Part shown: piece after piece, positions 1 to 8,640 of the stretch
How the letters are laid out: each line of letters opens with the position of its first letter
Position numbering within the stretch: position 1 is the first letter of the stretch
NCBI GenBank assembly: GCA_902802755.1
Contig: CADCNH010000007.1
Span: 1 to 64,000, forward strand
Length of the DNA stretch: 64,000 nucleotides
Origin: an uncultured Bacteroidota bacterium
Lineage (GTDB): Bacteria > Bacteroidota > Bacteroidia > Bacteroidales > WCHB1-69
Direction of reading: 5' to 3'
Position numbers and translations under genes: made by a program
Notes under the pieces: generated by a model
The model's database searches: none
What the model saw: only the letters and a program-made list of their open reading frames with translations
Told to the model about the DNA's origin: nothing

Positions 1-106
1 TGAATGTTTTGACTTCTTCATCTCTTTCGGTTTTTGGTGTTACAAAAATAATACTTTTTGTCCACTTTTAACCTGTCCGTTTTTTGGGGAGGGCTACAAA
101 AAGGGG

Positions 107-358
107 ATGTTTACAGGATTGTTTTCGTTATCTATGATTTTTTGTATAATATACCATATTATCGCAAAGAGAAAACACAAAGAACAATTTAAGTTGATTG
201 AAGATTTCATCTCCAATCCAGAAACAGGGGATTCCAAAATCAGAAAACACATAGAAAGATCGAACTGTTTTCTGGATTGGTGGTCAATAATTTCAATTTT
301 TCTTATTTTTGCAGGTATCGTTTTGTTTACAACTTATCTTATTAAAAATTTGATGTAA
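107..358 (+). CDS. Small two-helix membrane protein, unknown function
   Basis: This 83-residue protein has a hydrophobic segment at about residues 1-20, a charged middle (about 21-52, rich in Lys, Glu and Arg) and a second hydrophobic segment at about 57-80. It is probably an inner-membrane hairpin with the polar middle on one side. I recognise no family. Its stop overlaps the start of the next microgene (TAATG), so the two are probably translated together. It lies just before the restriction gene in an accessory region. That makes a defence-linked or mobile-element role possible, but this is inferred from position only. Confidence 0.55.
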   Translation: MFTGLFSLSMIFCIIYHIIAKRKHKEQFKLIEDFISNPETGDSKIRKHIERSNCFLDWWSIISIFLIFAGIVLFTTYLIKNLM

Positions 359-516
359 TGAAAGAAAACTATAAAGGAGTGATAAGTCACGAAAAAAGCC
401 AACAGGGCAGTAAGTCACCACAACCCAAACCGACTGTGGGAAAAAGAATTGTAGAAGAGGGGAAATCTCCTCAACCCAAACCTCAACCAACGAAACCAAG
501 TAAGCCTTCAAAGTAA
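358..516 (+). CDS. Proline/lysine-rich 52-residue microprotein
   Basis: A short reading frame starts inside the stop of the preceding gene (TAATG overlap), which suggests translational coupling. The product is highly charged and disordered in character. Its last third is built of Lys-Pro steps, with KSPQPKP occurring twice (residues 19-25 and 36-42) and the tail ending in TKPSKPSK. It has no signal peptide or membrane segment. I do not recognise a family. Short proline-rich tails of this sort also occur as C-terminal extensions, so a frameshifted remnant of something larger cannot be excluded. Confidence 0.4.
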   Translation: MKENYKGVISHEKSQQGSKSPQPKPTVGKRIVEEGKSPQPKPQPTKPSKPSK

Positions 517-573
517 ACCAGGTGTTATATGTGATGATAGGTCTTTGTTGTGGCTGATAGGGGGGGGAGCAAA

Positions 574-643
574 ATTGTGAACACGCGTGTTCACAATCTG
601 TAATTGAGAAATGGTTGTCTTTGCAAAATGATTTGAATATGGC
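574..643 (+). repeat. Palindrome-promoter unit A
   Basis: First of two tandem 70-bp units with a 113-bp period. It opens with a perfect 24-bp palindrome (574-597, centre between 585 and 586). About 46 bp of sequence shared with unit B follow, including a TGTCTTTG box (616-623, one base from the Bacteroidetes -7 consensus) and an ATG (639-641). From that ATG a 38-codon frame runs to a TGA overlapping the hsdR start. The palindrome covers the region where a -33 element would lie, so an operator or a transcribed hairpin are both possible. Confidence 0.7.
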
Positions 644-686
644 GAAAGACATAGATATAAGGGATAGAAAGAATGATATGATGGAG

Positions 687-756
687 ATTTTGCACGTGTG
701 CGTGCAAAATTTGAAATTGAGAGATGTTTGTTTTTGCAAAATGATTCGATTATGAC
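687..756 (+). repeat. Palindrome-promoter unit B, ending at the hsdR start
   Basis: Second unit, 113 bp after unit A. Its 24-bp palindrome has arms ATTTTGCACG (687-696) and CGTGCAAAAT (701-710) around TGTG. The conserved tail matches unit A at 39 of 46 positions and carries TGTTTTTG (729-736). It ends at the ATG I choose as the hsdR start. Compared with unit A, three base pairs of the palindrome are changed on both sides so that pairing is kept. Confidence 0.7.
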
Positions 757-3700
757 CAAACTTCACGAATCTGATATCGAGCAACTGCTTATCGACCTGT
801 TGAAAGCCAAAGGATACAAGTATCTTTATGGTCCTGATATTGCGCCCGATGGCGAAATGCCTGTGCGTGCCAGTTTCGAGGAAGTGGTATTGCGAGAGAA
901 GTTGGAGGCGGCCGTGAAACGACTCAATCCATCGTTACCCTATTCGGTGCAGGATGAGGCCATCAAAACGGTGTTGCGTATCAGTTCGCCCGATGTGCTG
1001 GCCAACAACGAGGAGTTTCATCGTCTGCTGACGGAAGGCGTGCCGGTGTCGGTGCATAAAGACGGCGTTGAACGTGGCGCAAGAGTGTGGCTCATCGACT
1101 TCAACGACCCGTGGAACAACGAGTTTACGGTAGTCAACCAGTTTACTATCATCGAGAATGGCCATAATCGCCGTCCGGATGTGGTTTTGTTTGTGAATGG
1201 CCTGCCACTGGTCATCTTTGAACTAAAAAATGCAGCCGATGAGAATGCCACCATACAAAGTGCCTATCGTCAGATTGAAACCTACAAACAGCAAATTCCT
1301 TCGTTGTTTACATACAATGGATTGGTCGTTATTTCCGACGGCTTGGAAGCACGGGCGGGTTCGCTTTCGGCGGGTTTTAGCCGCTACACGGCTTGGAAGA
1401 GCGAGGACGGAGAGAGCATCGCTTCACATTTGGTGAGCGAGTTGGAGGTTTTGGTCAACGGTATGCTGAACAAGGACACATTACTGGATTTGGTGCAGTC
1501 GTTCACGGTGTTCGAGAAGCAGAAGCAAGAGGACCTGAAGACTGGTCTGACCACCATTAAGACAGTCAAGAAGATAGCCGCCTATCATCAATACTATGCC
1601 GTCAACAAGGCGGTGGAATCAACCTTGCGGGCTACGGGCATTAACCAGATGCCGCGCGTGGAGGAGTCTCCTGCCCACTATGGACTCAAGACGGTGCAGG
1701 ATCAGCAGCCTGGCGACCATCGTGCCGGTGTGGTGTGGCACACGCAGGGTAGTGGTAAGTCGCTGACCATGGTGTTCTACACGGGCAAAATAGTGCAGCA
1801 ACTCAACAACCCGACTATCGTCGTCATCACCGACCGCAACGACTTGGACGACCAACTATTCGATACATTTACGGGCGCAAAACAATTGTTGCGGCAGACA
1901 CCTATTCAGGCCGAAAGCCGCGAGCATTTGAAGAGATTGTTGGCTGTGAGGTCGGGAGGTGTCATCTTTACCACCATCCAAAAGTTCCAACCTGATTCGG
2001 GCAATGTTTACGATACGCTTACTGACCGCAGCAATGTCATTGTGATAGCTGATGAGGCGCACCGTACGCAATACGGCTTCAAGGCAAAAACGGTGGATGT
2101 GAAGAATGAGGCTGACGAGGTGATTGGATCGGAAATTAAATACGGTTTTGCCAAGTACCTGCGCGATGCTTTGCCCAACGCCACCTATCTCGGTTTTACA
2201 GGAACGCCCATTGAGAAAGAGGACAAGAATACACCGGCTGTTTTCGGCAACTATATTGACGTTTACGATATCGCTCAAGCGGTAGAAGATGGCGCTACGG
2301 TGCGCATTTACTATGAAAGCCGGCTCGCCAAGGTGGAATTGAGCGATGAAGGCCGTCAGTTGGTGAAGGATCTGGACAAGGAACTGGAAACTGACAATAT
2401 GAACGATGTCCAGAAGGCCAAGGCAAAATGGACGCAGTTGGAAGCGCTGATTGGCAGTCCCAATCGGTTGAGAAGCATTGCCAAAGATATTGTTACGCAT
2501 TTTGAGGAACGCCAAAAGGTGTTTGAGGGAAAAGCGATGATTGTGGCGATGAGTCGCCGCATCGCTGCTGAATTGTACGATGAAATCATAAAGTTGCGTC
2601 CCGATTGGCATTCCGATGATTTGGCGAAAGGCGCTGTCAAAGTCGTGATGACCTCTTCGGCATCCGATGGCGCAAAGATTGCCAAACACCATACCACCAA
2701 AGAGCAGCGCAGGGCATTGGCGGAGCGAATGAAAGACCCCGATGATGAGCTGAAACTCGTCATTGTGCGCGATATGTGGCTCACAGGTTTCGATGTGCCA
2801 TGTCTGCACACACTTTACATCGACAAGCCCATGCAGGGCCATAACCTGATGCAGGCCATCGCCCGCGTGAACCGCGTCTATAAAGACAAACCGGGCGGAT
2901 TGGTTGTCGATTATCTTGGCATTGCGTCCGATTTGAAAAAGGCTTTGTCGTTTTATTCCGATTCCGGCGGCAAGGGAGACCCGACCCAACAGCAGGAGCA
3001 GGCCGTGGCACTTATGCAGGAGAAACTGGAAGTGGTGGAGCAAATGTTCTACGGTTTCGATTACAAACAATACTTCACAGCTGACACATCTGGCAAACTT
3101 TCTTGGATTCTGAAGGCTGAGGACTTCATCTTGGGTCTGGACGACGGAAAAAAGCGTTTCGTTAACGAGGTGACGGCTTTAGGCAAAGCTTTTGCATTGG
3201 CCATACCGCAAGATGCCGCCATGGACGTGAAGGAAGAGGTCGCATTCTTCCAAGCTGTGAAAGCCCGACTTTGCAAGTTCGATCAGTCCAGTTTCGGACA
3301 GACAAATGAAGAAGTTGAGACCACCATACGCCAGGTTATTGACAATGCTTTGGTTTCGGAAAAGGTCATCGATTTGTTCGATGCGGCAGGCATCAAAAAA
3401 CCGGATATTTCCATTCTTTCAGAGGAATTCTTGATGGAATTGAAAGATATGGAACACAAAAATATCGCTCTGGAAGTGCTGCGGAAGTTGTTGGAGGGAG
3501 AAATCAAGTCGCGTTCCAAGTTCAAAGTAGTGGAAGGCCGTACATTGATGGAGATGCTCGATAATTCCATCACCCGTTACCATAACAAGATTATCACTGC
3601 CGCTGAAGTTATCGACGAATTAATCAAACTCAGCAAGACTATCGTTGAGAAGGATCAGGAAGCGGAAGGTATGGGCTTGACCACCTACGAATTCGCTTTC

Positions 3701-3967
3701 TATTCCGCAGTTGCAGACAATGAAAGTGCCAAGGAACTGATGGGAAAGAACAAACTCCGCGAGTTAGCCGTCGTTTTAACCGAAACCATCCGTAAAAATG
3801 CCTCCATTGACTGGACCATCAAAGAGAATGTGCGTGCAAAGATGAAAGTGGCGGTGAAACGACTCTTGCGCAGATACGGTTACCCGCCAGATATGCAACA
3901 GTTGGCAACGGAAACTGTATTGAAACAAGCGGAAATGATTGCAGAAGAGATAACTAATGGTAAATAA
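752..3967 (+). CDS. hsdR: Type I restriction enzyme R subunit (HsdR)
   Basis: This is the translocating and cleaving subunit of a type I restriction-modification complex. It uses ATP to reel in DNA and cuts it away from the recognition site. The N-terminal nuclease motif is visible as RPD (D143) and ELK (E157, K159). The motor follows, with Walker A TQGSGKS at 331-337, DEAH at 434-437, a TGTP motif and the helicase motif QAIARVNR. The C-terminal part is helical, as usual for the family. Length (1,071 residues) is normal and the frame is open. The frame extends upstream to 698, but I chose the ATG at 752 because it ends the conserved repeat unit. No hsdM or hsdS follows. If partners exist they must lie left of the window or elsewhere. 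Confidence 0.93.
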   Translation: MTKLHESDIEQLLIDLLKAKGYKYLYGPDIAPDGEMPVRASFEEVVLREKLEAAVKRLNPSLPYSVQDEAIKTVLRISSPDVLANNEEFHRLLTEGVPVSVHKDGVERGARVWLIDFNDPWNNEFTVVNQFTIIENGHNRRPDVVLFVNGLPLVIFELKNAADENATIQSAYRQIETYKQQIPSLFTYNGLVVISDGLEARAGSLSAGFSRYTAWKSEDGESIASHLVSELEVLVNGMLNKDTLLDLVQSFTVFEKQKQEDLKTGLTTIKTVKKIAAYHQYYAVNKAVESTLRATGINQMPRVEESPAHYGLKTVQDQQPGDHRAGVVWHTQGSGKSLTMVFYTGKIVQQLNNPTIVVITDRNDLDDQLFDTFTGAKQLLRQTPIQAESREHLKRLLAVRSGGVIFTTIQKFQPDSGNVYDTLTDRSNVIVIADEAHRTQYGFKAKTVDVKNEADEVIGSEIKYGFAKYLRDALPNATYLGFTGTPIEKEDKNTPAVFGNYIDVYDIAQAVEDGATVRIYYESRLAKVELSDEGRQLVKDLDKELETDNMNDVQKAKAKWTQLEALIGSPNRLRSIAKDIVTHFEERQKVFEGKAMIVAMSRRIAAELYDEIIKLRPDWHSDDLAKGAVKVVMTSSASDGAKIAKHHTTKEQRRALAERMKDPDDELKLVIVRDMWLTGFDVPCLHTLYIDKPMQGHNLMQAIARVNRVYKDKPGGLVVDYLGIASDLKKALSFYSDSGGKGDPTQQQEQAVALMQEKLEVVEQMFYGFDYKQYFTADTSGKLSWILKAEDFILGLDDGKKRFVNEVTALGKAFALAIPQDAAMDVKEEVAFFQAVKARLCKFDQSSFGQTNEEVETTIRQVIDNALVSEKVIDLFDAAGIKKPDISILSEEFLMELKDMEHKNIALEVLRKLLEGEIKSRSKFKVVEGRTLMEMLDNSITRYHNKIITAAEVIDELIKLSKTIVEKDQEAEGMGLTTYEFAFYSAVADNESAKELMGKNKLRELAVVLTETIRKNASIDWTIKENVRAKMKVAVKRLLRRYGYPPDMQQLATETVLKQAEMIAEEITNGK

Positions 3968-4039
3968 AAGTTTCTTGACAAGTCGAATAATGTAAAAAAG
4001 TCAGATATAAATATCCCAATGGAAAAAAACTAATAACTT

Positions 4040-7000
4040 ATGAAAAAAGTATCTATTATCTTTTTGATTATTGCTGTATTTGGATGTGTGCAGTTGCTCT
4101 CTGCGGGTCCTGTCAGTGAACAAACTGCCAGACAAATGGCTGTCTCTTTCATGAATGGCCAGCATAATTTCCGAAACAGGAATGTCGTATCAGAACAGCT
4201 TGTTCGTGTAAATTGGTCATATAGCCACCTTTACGCCTTTAATCTGCAAGGCGGCGGTTTTATAATTGTAAGTGACGATGACCGCACCATGCCTGTGCTG
4301 GCCTATTCATTGACGGGTGAGTTAAATCCGTATGATATGCCGGAAGCGATGTTTTTTCAATTGCAAATATTTGATTCACAATTGGATGCAATAAGCAATG
4401 GAGCAGAAGCCTTGCCCTATACTCCTCATCGTAATGAACGGGATGTGGCTCCGCTGATGACTACCACTTGGTCGCAGGCGACATCTGGAGGCTTGGCTTA
4501 CAATGCTTTGTGCCCTGTGGACACTTTCTTAACCAATTATGGCAATCACCCCACTGTCGGCTGCGTGGCTTTGGCTTTGGCACAGGTGATGCGATACTGG
4601 CAATGGCCTGTGCATGGTATCGGTTCCAATTGTTACAGCTATAACGGGGTGTATTCCTGTTGGCGTTATGATACCTTGTGTGCTGATTTTAGCTCCACTT
4701 ATTACGATTGGCAGAATATGCCAAACAAGGTATATGACACCAGTGCCATTGAAGAGCGTTTGGCAGTGGCCACTTTGGCGTATCATTGTGGAGTGGCGAT
4801 GAGTATGAAGTATAATACTGATTGCCAAGGAAGTAGTGGTAGTAATGCCAATCATCAGTGCTATGCGGCCCTGCGTCATTTTGGTTATTCACAGGATGCT
4901 ATAGTGGAGAGCCGTTCCAATTATTCCGATGAGGTATGGATTAACAAGCTGAAAATGGAATTGGACATGAATCGTCCTGTCTTATATAGTGGCCAGTCTC
5001 TATATAATCCCGACGAAGGTACATACGGAGGCGGTCACGCTTTTGTGCTGGATGGCTATGATGAAAATGATATGTTCCACGTCAACTGGGGCTGGGGAGG
5101 CAGCTGCGACGGTTATTTCGCCATCAATGCACTGATACCGGTTTACTATTACAATTTCTCCCATTCGGAAGATGCTGTTTTTAATTTCCATCCCGGTGAT
5201 ATGTCACAGACACCCGCTTTCGTTGAATTGCTGCACGATGTCACAGTGGATACAGACCGGGTTCAGATGAATGACTTGCTTCATGGTCAGAATGAGTTGT
5301 TCAATGTAGGTGATACTACAGCGGATTTGTTCGTAGCGCAGGCGGCTTATACCAACACAGACTTCACTTTTGTGAAATGGCTGGATGTGCAGCATGTTAC
5401 AATACCTGGAGGAGATACACTTCACTATAATTTCAGTGCTTCTGCTGATTTGCCTGTGGGCAGTTATTATGTGGTAATGTTCCAAAGCAATGATTCTATT
5501 GATATTCAGTCCGCATCTACCCAAGGGGCGATGGAATTTCTGACCAACAAAATGACTCAGTATGATTTTTGGGTGGTCGATAGCAACCGATCCGATTTGT
5601 ATAACCTTGCGATTTTTGTGCGTTTTGCCGATGATGAGGAAATAGACCATTCTTTCCAGGATATTGACGACATGTTCAACAAGGAAGATTCCGGTTACTA
5701 CAGCGTGTATAATTATTACAAAGAATCTACTTACGATAAAATCCATTTTCACACAGTGTATGCTAACCAGATTTATGGTGGACAGATTGTTTCCTATACC
5801 ACACAGCATCCTCGAGCCTATTATCAACCTTACAGTCCCACTAATCCCATTGGTTATCAGGGTGAATTACCCTTTATTGGCATCTCCATGCGCGAGGCAG
5901 AGTTGATTGCGGAGATTCTGCATGCGGTGGATTCCAGGGGATTGGTAGATACATACACAATGTTGGACGGTGATGGCGATGGCAATATCGACAATATCAG
6001 TTTTATCGTGAAAGGCGGAGTGGGCGAGTGGGCTTCTTTGTTATGGCCGCACATGGAGTTCTTCCCGCAGGATTCCATTGATTTTCCAGTGATGGTGAAT
6101 GGTATGAAACCCTACGCTTTCAATTTTGAGTTTGAAGGTGCTCCTACGTACTTCACAGCAATTACTTTCTGTCATGAAATGGGACACTCCATGAACTTGC
6201 CCGATTTATATCATTACAAACATTACAGCAATGTTTCTCCAGCAGGAGCGTGGGATTTGATGTGTTCCACCAATAGCTATCAGCAGATTAGCACTATGCT
6301 GAAATCCAAATATTTACATGTGGCCGAAGAGCCGATACAGATTACAGAAGATGGTACTTATACTTTGTTGAGCAATGCCTCCAGTCCCTCGCAAAATTGC
6401 TATTATATTAAGTCGGCCATCGACAGCACACAGTGGTTTACCTTCGAGTATCGTAACCAAAACGATGTGTATGATTCCCATATTCCCGGAACAGGCATGT
6501 TGATAGGTCGTTGGAACGATACGGTTCCAATCACTTACGAAGGCATGTTTGCCAACGCTTTCTTCGACTTTTATAATTATGCACACCAATACTGGATTTT
6601 CCGCCCTGGCAGTAGCTGTGATACCATCAATGGCGATCCAAATCAGGCTCATTTTAGCTATGCTTCAGGTCGTACTTCTTTCGGTCCAACTACCGATCCG
6701 CATCCATATCTGACCAATGGCACCCCCGAACTCAGTTTTGAAATAACTGATATTCAGGAAGCTGGCGATTATCTGACTTTCCATGTGCATTTCCTGACAG
6801 AGGAGGTTGCGGATATACAAGCGGATCCATTCTCAGTATATCCTAACCCTGCAGTGCATCAGGTGAATGTGTCGGGAGAAAATATGGTGAGTGTTGAGCT
6901 GTATAATGCTTTAGGTCAGTTGATACGTGTGGATAATCCGTCTACAAATACCTTCTGTACCATTCCGTTAGAAAATCTTTCTTCAGGCATATATATGCTG

Positions 7001-7054
7001 AAAGTCATTTCAACCGATGGTACGGCATCAGTGCGGAAGTTTGTAAAGAGATAG
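4040..7054 (+). CDS. Secreted dual protease: C10 cysteine peptidase fused to an M6-like metallopeptidase, T9SS cargo
   Basis: A signal peptide (about residues 1-22) is followed by a streptopain-type prodomain (about 24-125). A C10 cysteine protease domain comes next, with Cys175 in TVGCVALALAQVM and His333 in GGGHAFVLDGY, ahead of HVNWGWGG. After a beta-rich linker (about 390-505) there is a second protease-like domain (about 515-800). It carries the zinc motif HEMGH at 712-716 and Asp722 in LPDLY, as in M6/immune-inhibitor-A peptidases. The Gly usual after the second His is Asn here. The C-terminal about 75 residues match a type A T9SS sorting domain (YPNPA, then GIYMLKV, ending VRKFVKR). 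It is probably exported and cleaved at the surface, with peptide or host-protein degradation as the likely role. Confidence 0.88.
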   Translation: MKKVSIIFLIIAVFGCVQLLSAGPVSEQTARQMAVSFMNGQHNFRNRNVVSEQLVRVNWSYSHLYAFNLQGGGFIIVSDDDRTMPVLAYSLTGELNPYDMPEAMFFQLQIFDSQLDAISNGAEALPYTPHRNERDVAPLMTTTWSQATSGGLAYNALCPVDTFLTNYGNHPTVGCVALALAQVMRYWQWPVHGIGSNCYSYNGVYSCWRYDTLCADFSSTYYDWQNMPNKVYDTSAIEERLAVATLAYHCGVAMSMKYNTDCQGSSGSNANHQCYAALRHFGYSQDAIVESRSNYSDEVWINKLKMELDMNRPVLYSGQSLYNPDEGTYGGGHAFVLDGYDENDMFHVNWGWGGSCDGYFAINALIPVYYYNFSHSEDAVFNFHPGDMSQTPAFVELLHDVTVDTDRVQMNDLLHGQNELFNVGDTTADLFVAQAAYTNTDFTFVKWLDVQHVTIPGGDTLHYNFSASADLPVGSYYVVMFQSNDSIDIQSASTQGAMEFLTNKMTQYDFWVVDSNRSDLYNLAIFVRFADDEEIDHSFQDIDDMFNKEDSGYYSVYNYYKESTYDKIHFHTVYANQIYGGQIVSYTTQHPRAYYQPYSPTNPIGYQGELPFIGISMREAELIAEILHAVDSRGLVDTYTMLDGDGDGNIDNISFIVKGGVGEWASLLWPHMEFFPQDSIDFPVMVNGMKPYAFNFEFEGAPTYFTAITFCHEMGHSMNLPDLYHYKHYSNVSPAGAWDLMCSTNSYQQISTMLKSKYLHVAEEPIQITEDGTYTLLSNASSPSQNCYYIKSAIDSTQWFTFEYRNQNDVYDSHIPGTGMLIGRWNDTVPITYEGMFANAFFDFYNYAHQYWIFRPGSSCDTINGDPNQAHFSYASGRTSFGPTTDPHPYLTNGTPELSFEITDIQEAGDYLTFHVHFLTEEVADIQADPFSVYPNPAVHQVNVSGENMVSVELYNALGQLIRVDNPSTNTFCTIPLENLSSGIYMLKVISTDGTASVRKFVKR

Positions 7055-7091
7055 TAGTGACGGAGCGTTCCCTTTTATTGATTTAGATTAG

Positions 7092-7119
7092 GTAGAGACG
7101 TGCCATGGCGCGTCTCTAC
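7092..7119. repeat. TAGAGACG-type palindrome between convergent genes
   Basis: A 28-bp near-perfect inverted repeat with arms beginning GTAGAGACG and ending CGTCTCTAC, centred on CCATGG. It has one G/T mismatch. It sits between the convergent protease and histidine kinase genes. Related palindromes occur at 25721 and 31954, also between convergent genes, so it probably acts as a shared bidirectional terminator. Confidence 0.7.
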
Positions 7120-7126
7120 TATTATT

Positions 7127-8632
7127 TTATGCTTCGCCTCGTTTTAAGGTAATCCTCATTGTTGTGCCGTGATCAATGACGGAGGATTTGACAAACAACT
7201 TGCCTTTGTGATACTCTTCAATGATACGTTTAGCCAAGGTCAACCCCAAGCCCCAACCGCGGCTTTTGGAGGTAAAGCCGGGTTTGAAAATGGTCTTGAA
7301 TTTGCGTGCGGGAATGCCCTTTCCTGTATCGGCAATATCAATATGCACATGATGCATATCCTGTATGATGTCGATAATGATGACGCCCTTCCCATTCATG
7401 GCATCCACAGCGTTTTTGCAGATATTCTCTATCACCCATTCAAACAAATAACGGTTGAGAGGCAGAATAATGCTTTCTTCTGGCTTGTTGAATTTGATAT
7501 TAACCTGAGAAGAAATTCTTGTCTGCAAATAAGCCACAAATTCGGCAATCACGGTCACCAAGTCCTCATCTTTCAATTCGGGAACAGAGCCAATTTTGGA
7601 GAACCTCTGGGCGATGGTCTCCAAGCGATGCACATCCTTGTCGATTTCCGCAATAATGCTTTGGTCAACATCCTGCTCCTTCAGCAATTCATTCCATGCC
7701 ATAAGCGAGGAAATTGGTGTGCCTAACTGGTGAGCAGTTTCCTTCGACATTCCCACCCACACCTGGTTTTGTTCCGACTTGCGGGCATAGCTGAATAGCA
7801 GATAGGCTACTCCAGCGAAAATAAAGACAATGAAGAACTGGAAAAACGGGAAAAATCTCAATTGCCGTAGCACCGATGATTCCTCATAAAAGACATAACA
7901 GGCACCTTGTTCGGGCAATTCCACCTTAATGGGGTCGTTTTGCCCTTTCATTTTGCTGATTTCTTTTTTCACCAAGTCAGGATTGCTAAGAAAATCAGCG
8001 GTAAACCCACCTGATGCAATGACTTTCTGCTCGGAAGCATCCGTCACAATCACTGGCACTGATGCAGTGTTGATGACCACCTCCTGGAAGAATTGATCCA
8101 CCAAATTGTTAATCACCTGGCGCAGGTTGGTGTATATCTGCGATTCCTTGTAGTACATCACATTATAGTGATTTCTGTAGTACTGCAAAATGACACTGTC
8201 GTACTCGCTCTTGTTAGGTAGCTCGGCAATATTGCTGATGCTGTTGACCTCTGGCGGCACATTGACAGCAATGTTGACATTGCCCTTGTCATCGGTCAGA
8301 ATGCAGGGAATGGTGGAGTTGTAGGACATGATATCCACGTAAAAAGTCACGTCCTCATTCAAAGAGGCCTCGTTGACTTTTTGCCAAGCTTTGCCCAGAA
8401 TGGCGGCACGTTTTCCTTCCTCCATTCGGATTTGGTCAAAGAAACTTTCGGTATGATTGACCAATTCGGCACGGTAAGAAATAGCGTCGGCCCATAAGGC
8501 CATTCTGCGCCTTTCCTCCTGTGCCACATTTTTGATTAATCGATTGGAATAGAAAATGATAACCAAAAAGATGAGGGCTGCGAATATAAACAGCAACCAC
8601 TTCCATCTTGTTTTGGTGGCATATAATTCCAT
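7127..8632 (-). CDS. Membrane sensor histidine kinase (orphan)
   Basis: This two-component sensor has an N-terminal membrane helix (about 12-29) and a periplasmic sensing region (about 30-258). A second helix (about 261-282) leads into a cytoplasmic kinase core. The H-box is ETAHQLGTPISSL with phospho-acceptor His301. The ATP-binding lid shows the N-box ENICKNAVDAM (N403, N407), DTGKGIP (D435) and GWGLGL. There is no HAMP or PAS domain I can see. No response regulator is adjacent, so its partner is elsewhere. It is last in a tight operon behind surA and moxR (gaps of 15 and 8 bases). That suggests it senses an envelope condition, which is an inference from context. Confidence 0.9.
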   Translation of the reverse strand: MELYATKTRWKWLLFIFAALIFLVIIFYSNRLIKNVAQEERRRMALWADAISYRAELVNHTESFFDQIRMEEGKRAAILGKAWQKVNEASLNEDVTFYVDIMSYNSTIPCILTDDKGNVNIAVNVPPEVNSISNIAELPNKSEYDSVILQYYRNHYNVMYYKESQIYTNLRQVINNLVDQFFQEVVINTASVPVIVTDASEQKVIASGGFTADFLSNPDLVKKEISKMKGQNDPIKVELPEQGACYVFYEESSVLRQLRFFPFFQFFIVFIFAGVAYLLFSYARKSEQNQVWVGMSKETAHQLGTPISSLMAWNELLKEQDVDQSIIAEIDKDVHRLETIAQRFSKIGSVPELKDEDLVTVIAEFVAYLQTRISSQVNIKFNKPEESIILPLNRYLFEWVIENICKNAVDAMNGKGVIIIDIIQDMHHVHIDIADTGKGIPARKFKTIFKPGFTSKSRGWGLGLTLAKRIIEEYHKGKLFVKSSVIDHGTTMRITLKRGEA

Positions 8633-8640
8633 CGTTAGGA

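Noticed and set aside
1-106. Possible mobile-element end at the left edge (GTCCACTTTTAACCTGTCC region)
   Set aside because: No inverted partner, transposase or target duplication is visible, so there is no support.
293-784. Minus-strand frames of 163 and 83 residues upstream of hsdR
   Set aside because: They are translations of the palindrome units in reverse, with doubled peptide patterns mirroring the DNA repeat and no family resemblance.
1856-3070. 404-codon minus-strand frame inside hsdR
   Set aside because: It lies opposite a clear HsdR sequence with intact motifs and looks like an antisense shadow rich in His and Leu.
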